Part shown: positions 32,852 through 34,875 of the stretch, in pieces
Layout: each line of letters opens with the position of its first letter
Position numbering within the stretch: the stretch's first letter is position 1
Program-made: the position numbers and the translations under genes
Notes under the pieces: model-generated
What the model saw: the letters and a program-made list of their open reading frames with translations, nothing else
Databases searched by the model: none
Told to the model about the DNA's origin: nothing
Assembly (NCBI GenBank): GCA_947629035.1
Contig: CANRCE010000008.1
Span: 1-34,875 of the forward strand
Direction: 5' to 3'
From: an uncultured Bacilli bacterium
Lineage (GTDB): Bacteria > Bacillota_I > Bacilli_A > RF39 > UBA660
Length of the DNA stretch: 34,875 nt

Positions 32852-33343
32852 ATGAATAATTACAATGATTATTATAATTACTTTAATAATCAATTAAATG
32901 ATATGAATTATATGCCAAATAATTATGAAATGATGCAAGATATGAATTATGGTAATGCATTTCAAAACACTTTTATGATGCCAACTGCACAAAATCAAAT
33001 CATAGATTCATATCAAGGTTTTTTAAGAGGAAATATGTTTGGGGATTTATATGATCCTTATAAAAATTATCAGCCTATGGAATTAAAAGCTCAAACAGAA
33101 AGGGAAAGTCTTTTACAACAAGTACAACAGTTAAAATTTGCAATGATTGATCTTGATTTATATTTAGATACACATCCAAATGATAGAGAGGCTTTAAATT
33201 TATTTAATAGCTATAGAACTCAAGAAAAACAATTATGTGAACAATTTGAAAATAAATTTGGACCTCTTACATTAGATAGTAATGCCCTAAATGCTAACAA
33301 TTGGGTATGGATTAATGGTCCTTGGCCTTGGGAGGTGAAATAA
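32852..33343 (+). CDS. cotJB: Spore coat protein CotJB with fused CotJA-like segment
   Basis: CotJ proteins form part of the inner spore coat. This 163-residue protein is about twice the length of CotJB. Residues 1-50 are low-complexity, rich in Asn, Tyr and Met. Residues 52-75 (GFLRGNMFGDLYDPYKNY) match the end of CotJA. Residues 84-163 are CotJB (LKFAMIDLDLYLDTHPNDRE; NKFGPLTLDS; WVWINGPWPWE). It thus appears to be a CotJA-CotJB fusion; no separate cotJA is present. A strong AGGAGGGG precedes ATG. cotJC follows after one base. Confidence 0.88.
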   Translation: MNNYNDYYNYFNNQLNDMNYMPNNYEMMQDMNYGNAFQNTFMMPTAQNQIIDSYQGFLRGNMFGDLYDPYKNYQPMELKAQTERESLLQQVQQLKFAMIDLDLYLDTHPNDREALNLFNSYRTQEKQLCEQFENKFGPLTLDSNALNANNWVWINGPWPWEVK

Positions 33344-33344
33344 A

Positions 33345-33905
33345 ATGTGGAAATATGTTAAAACATTAGAATATCCAGTTAATATTAAGAAAAAAGATTT
33401 AAGAATGGCAAAATATATGATGTCACAATACGGTGGAGCTAATAGTGAGTTAGCAGCAGCTCTTAGATATTTAAATCAAAGATACACAATGCCAGATGAT
33501 AAAGGTAAAGCTTTGTTAACTGATATTGGTACTGAAGAACTAGCACATGTTGAAATTATTTCAACAATTCTTTATCAGCTTATGAAAGATGCAACAGTTG
33601 ATGAGTTAAAACAAGCAGGTCTTGGAGGTCATTATTCTGAACATGGAAAGGATATATACCCTACCGATCCAAATGGAACACCATTTACGGTATCTTATTT
33701 TTCTTCAGTTGGTGATCCTATAGCTAATTTATCCGAAGATATGGCAGCAGAACAAAAGGCTCGATCAATATATGAAAATTTAATTAATTTAACAGATGAT
33801 CCTGATGTTCTTGGACCATTATTATTCTTAAGACAAAGAGAAATAGTTCACTTTACCAGATTTAATGAATTATATGATGAATATAAAAAAAAGGGATATA
33901 AATAG
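33345..33905 (+). CDS. cotJC: CotJC, manganese-catalase-like spore coat protein
   Basis: CotJC belongs to the manganese catalase family, a four-helix bundle with a two-manganese site, and is packaged in the spore coat with CotJA and CotJB. Likely metal ligands are visible: Glu35 (GANSELAAAL), Glu65 and His68 (GTEELAHVE), the EDMAAEQKARSIYE helix and the final ExxH (RQREIVHF). It has 186 residues, the expected length. It is translated right after cotJB and ends before a strong terminator. Catalase activity is inferred from the ligands. Confidence 0.93.
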   Translation: MWKYVKTLEYPVNIKKKDLRMAKYMMSQYGGANSELAAALRYLNQRYTMPDDKGKALLTDIGTEELAHVEIISTILYQLMKDATVDELKQAGLGGHYSEHGKDIYPTDPNGTPFTVSYFSSVGDPIANLSEDMAAEQKARSIYENLINLTDDPDVLGPLLFLRQREIVHFTRFNELYDEYKKKGYK

Positions 33906-33921
33906 ATATATTGAAATAAAG

Positions 33922-33963
33922 AAAAGACTGTTGACAAAAGAAAATTTGTTAATAGTCTTTTTA
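33922..33963 (+). terminator. cotJ operon terminator
   Basis: AAAGACTGTTGACAAA and TTTGTTAATAGTCTTT pair over 16 bp with two G-U pairs and are followed by Ts, just after cotJC. Confidence 0.9.
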
Positions 33964-33992
33964 TTTTGAAAAAAATATATTATAATATAATC

Positions 33993-34042
33993 GTAAGGTT
34001 GCTTACTATACCTAAAAATAAGCTTACAAACCTTACTTTTTT
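33993..34042 (+). promoter_or_regulatory. Attenuator-like hairpin with alternative pseudoknot
   Basis: GTAAGGTT-GCTTA pairs with TAAGC and AACCTTAC, with a 5-nt bulge (TTACA), followed by six Ts. The same 5' strand can instead make AGGT/ACCT (33996-33999 with 34010-34013), leaving GCTTA/TAAGC as a pseudoknot stem bridged by AAAAA. A TATAAT box stands just upstream. The competing folds resemble small aptamer-terminator switches, but no ligand class is recognised. Confidence 0.45.
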
Positions 34043-34052
34043 ATTGGAAAAA

Positions 34053-34061
34053 TGGTATAAT
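34053..34061 (+). promoter_or_regulatory. Extended -10 promoter of the second RNA candidate
   Basis: TGGTATAAT is a complete extended -10 element (TGn plus TATAAT). The -35 region (TTACTT near 34033) is weak, as allowed for this type. Transcription would begin near 34068. Confidence 0.55.
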
Positions 34062-34067
34062 TAATAT

Positions 34068-34266
34068 AGGTGCAATAAGGAGTAAGTGATAAATATGTCA
34101 ATGACCAGAAATCAACTTGCGTTGATTTAATCATTAACATCGCTTTGGTGCAACGATTTTATCTTTTGGAGCGATAACTTTACTTATATTCGAAAAATTA
34201 TACTCCCAAGATCGACTAAATCAACTAATTTAATTATAAAAGAATTGTTTTTGAAAATCAATTCCT
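34068..34266 (+). ncRNA. Unidentified structured RNA, three-way junction
   Basis: This stretch has no long ORF but folds well by eye. GGAGTA (34079-34084) pairs with TACTCC (34201-34206). Inside are a two-step hairpin, AATGA..AAATCAAC-TTGC-GTTGATTT..TCATT, and a stem ATCGCT/AGCGAT (34138-34174). The heptamer GGTGCAA occurs twice (34069 and 34147). A second AAATCAAC (34218-34225) could compete for GTTGATTT. A GAATTG/CAATTC hairpin near 34242-34264 ends the region. GC content of the stems is higher than the surroundings. An 11-codon ORF (ATG 34095) lies within. It could be a regulatory leader or a small RNA. I cannot place it in a known family. Confidence 0.45.
34236..34266 (-). terminator. Terminator-like hairpin after the OLD fragment
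   Basis: GGAATTG, an 11-nt loop, then CAATTCT followed by TTTATAATT on the minus strand. The plus strand also has Ts beyond it, so it may be bidirectional. Confidence 0.55.
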
Positions 34267-34270
34267 TTGT

Positions 34271-34690
34271 TTAAATTTGTTTAATTTCATTTAATTTTGA
34301 ATTAATTTTTTCTAAAAGCTCAAATAATTTTTCATTTTGTTCAAGATAAAATTCACTCATTAAAATTACTGACCCTCTATATTTATCTTTGTACATTTCT
34401 TTATTAATATTTAGGTATTCTTCGATTTGTGGTTTAAAACTGATTGTGCTAGTTGATATTTCTCCTATTGTTTTGTTTAAATATGCCTGTGGAAGTTGTT
34501 TTTCTGCATCTAAGTCATATAATGATAATACTTTAATTTCTAATTTATTTAAAACACTAATTATTATTGGAAAGAAAATTTTACCATCAACTATTGCAAA
34601 TTCAACATCATTTTTTTCCATATTTGAATCATATTTTAATAAAAATAATTCAAATATTTTTCTTTCTATTACTCCTTCGCCTAATAACAT
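34271..34690 (-). pseudogene. C-terminal fragment of an OLD-family nuclease (TOPRIM)
   Basis: OLD proteins are anti-phage enzymes with an N-terminal ATPase and a C-terminal TOPRIM nuclease. Only the TOPRIM part remains: LLGEGVIERKIFELFL (EG box), EFAIVDGKIFFPIIISVLNK and the acidic VLSLYDLDAEK, then a helical end (FELLEKINSKLNEIK). The frame stays open upstream of the first ATG back to an in-frame TAA at 34748-34750, and that stretch (FCNYMLLGEG) still looks like the same domain, so the gene has lost its front. No ribosome site precedes ATG 34690. It borders a DNA methyltransferase gene on the other strand, which suggests a decayed defence island. A stand-alone TOPRIM protein is less likely. 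Confidence 0.62.
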
Positions 34691-34767
34691 ATAATTGCAA
34701 AATAAAGATTTTAAAATTATTGGAAATACAAAATTTTGAAAATTTTTTTAAAAATTAAGCTAAGGCC

Positions 34768-34796
34768 TTCTCAAATAAAATTAAAAATGATATAAT
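34768..34796 (+). promoter_or_regulatory. Promoter of the methyltransferase gene
   Basis: TTCTCA (34768-34773), 17 nt and a perfect TATAAT (34791-34796), preceded by TG one base before, about 20 nt upstream of the start. Confidence 0.55.
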
Positions 34797-34816
34797 TGTT
34801 ATAGGAGGTAGAACAC

Positions 34817-34875
34817 ATGAAAAATAAAAAGTATACTTATATTAGTTTATTTAGTAGTGCTGGTATTGGATGCTA
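34817..34875 (+). CDS. DNA cytosine-5 methyltransferase (partial, 5' end only)
   Basis: Only 19 codons lie in the window. They read as the N-terminus of a C5 cytosine methyltransferase: after a short basic lead, YISLFSSAGIGC matches motif I (usual FSGxGG), the SAM-binding loop. AGGAGG lies 8 nt before ATG. This variant (LFSSAGIGC) is the one I associate with methyltransferases of type II restriction systems, so a restriction enzyme may follow outside the window. The call rests on one motif but that motif is distinctive. Confidence 0.75.
   Translation, partial: MKNKKYTYISLFSSAGIGC

Noticed and set aside
34095-34130. An 11-codon ORF inside the second RNA candidate as a leader peptide
   Set aside because: Ribosome-site spacing is poor, there is no run of regulatory codons, and the sequence is better explained by the AAATCAAC/GTTGATTT hairpin.
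1-34875. Reassigned TGA codon, as in many Mollicutes
   Set aside because: TGA ends several clear genes at family-typical positions (sufB, the VirB4-like pair, the small ORF before the recombinase) and tryptophans are TGG.

Overview
The window is very AT-rich, densely coded and mostly minus-strand. It uses the standard code: TGA ends several genes and tryptophan is TGG. The gene content is pyruvate:ferredoxin oxidoreductase, SufB, sporulation-type YunB and CotJ proteins, a TspO homologue and Gram-positive conjugation-type machinery with no outer-membrane parts. This points to an uncultured, anaerobic, low-GC Bacillota, probably a gut Bacilli lineage near Erysipelotrichia, RF39 or Mollicutes relatives. 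That placement is inference.

Left edge (1-3.4 kb) is accessory DNA: a large serine recombinase running off the edge, a small overlapping ORF, a membrane-anchored HNH nuclease and an autoinhibited-type Fic AMP-transferase whose promoter carries an operator-like dyad and three 11-bp repeats. From 3.5 to 6.7 kb lie rlmA, a peptidoglycan-binding/LysM protein, tspO (with no usual start codon) and a two-gene phage-type holin cassette. From 6.8 to 18.2 kb is housekeeping DNA: nifJ, a tail-anchored unknown, a lipoprotein, a regulator-asnS operon, ssb, an amidase behind an isolated sufB, yunB and a rhodanese.

The centre (18.4-29.0 kb) is a nine-gene minus-strand type IV secretion-like locus. In transcription order it encodes a small pilin-like protein, a large secreted protein ending in the same pilin-like module, a VirB6-like protein, PrgI (VirB3-like), a VirB4 N-terminal-like protein, the VirB4 ATPase, an M23 plus GH24 wall hydrolase, a VirB8-like protein and the VirD4 coupling ATPase. 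No relaxase is visible and ordinary chromosomal genes flank it, so it looks like a resident secretion or DNA-handling machine. The pilin gene has a near-consensus promoter and its own terminator, which would make it the most abundant product. Exported parts mostly carry even numbers of cysteines.

Upstream (29.0-31.6 kb) lie a gene-free stretch with a well-delimited plus-strand RNA candidate, a tail-anchored coiled-coil protein and two DUF1292-like proteins. Then come adenosine deaminase and, on the plus strand, a CotJA/CotJB fusion with CotJC. After cotJC are a terminator, an attenuator-like hairpin and a second structured-RNA candidate. The right edge is accessory again: a broken OLD-family TOPRIM fragment and the first codons of a cytosine-5 DNA methyltransferase.

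The best candidates for undescribed biology are the relaxase-less secretion locus with its paired pilin modules, and the two unidentified RNAs at 29.36-29.70 kb and 34.07-34.27 kb.
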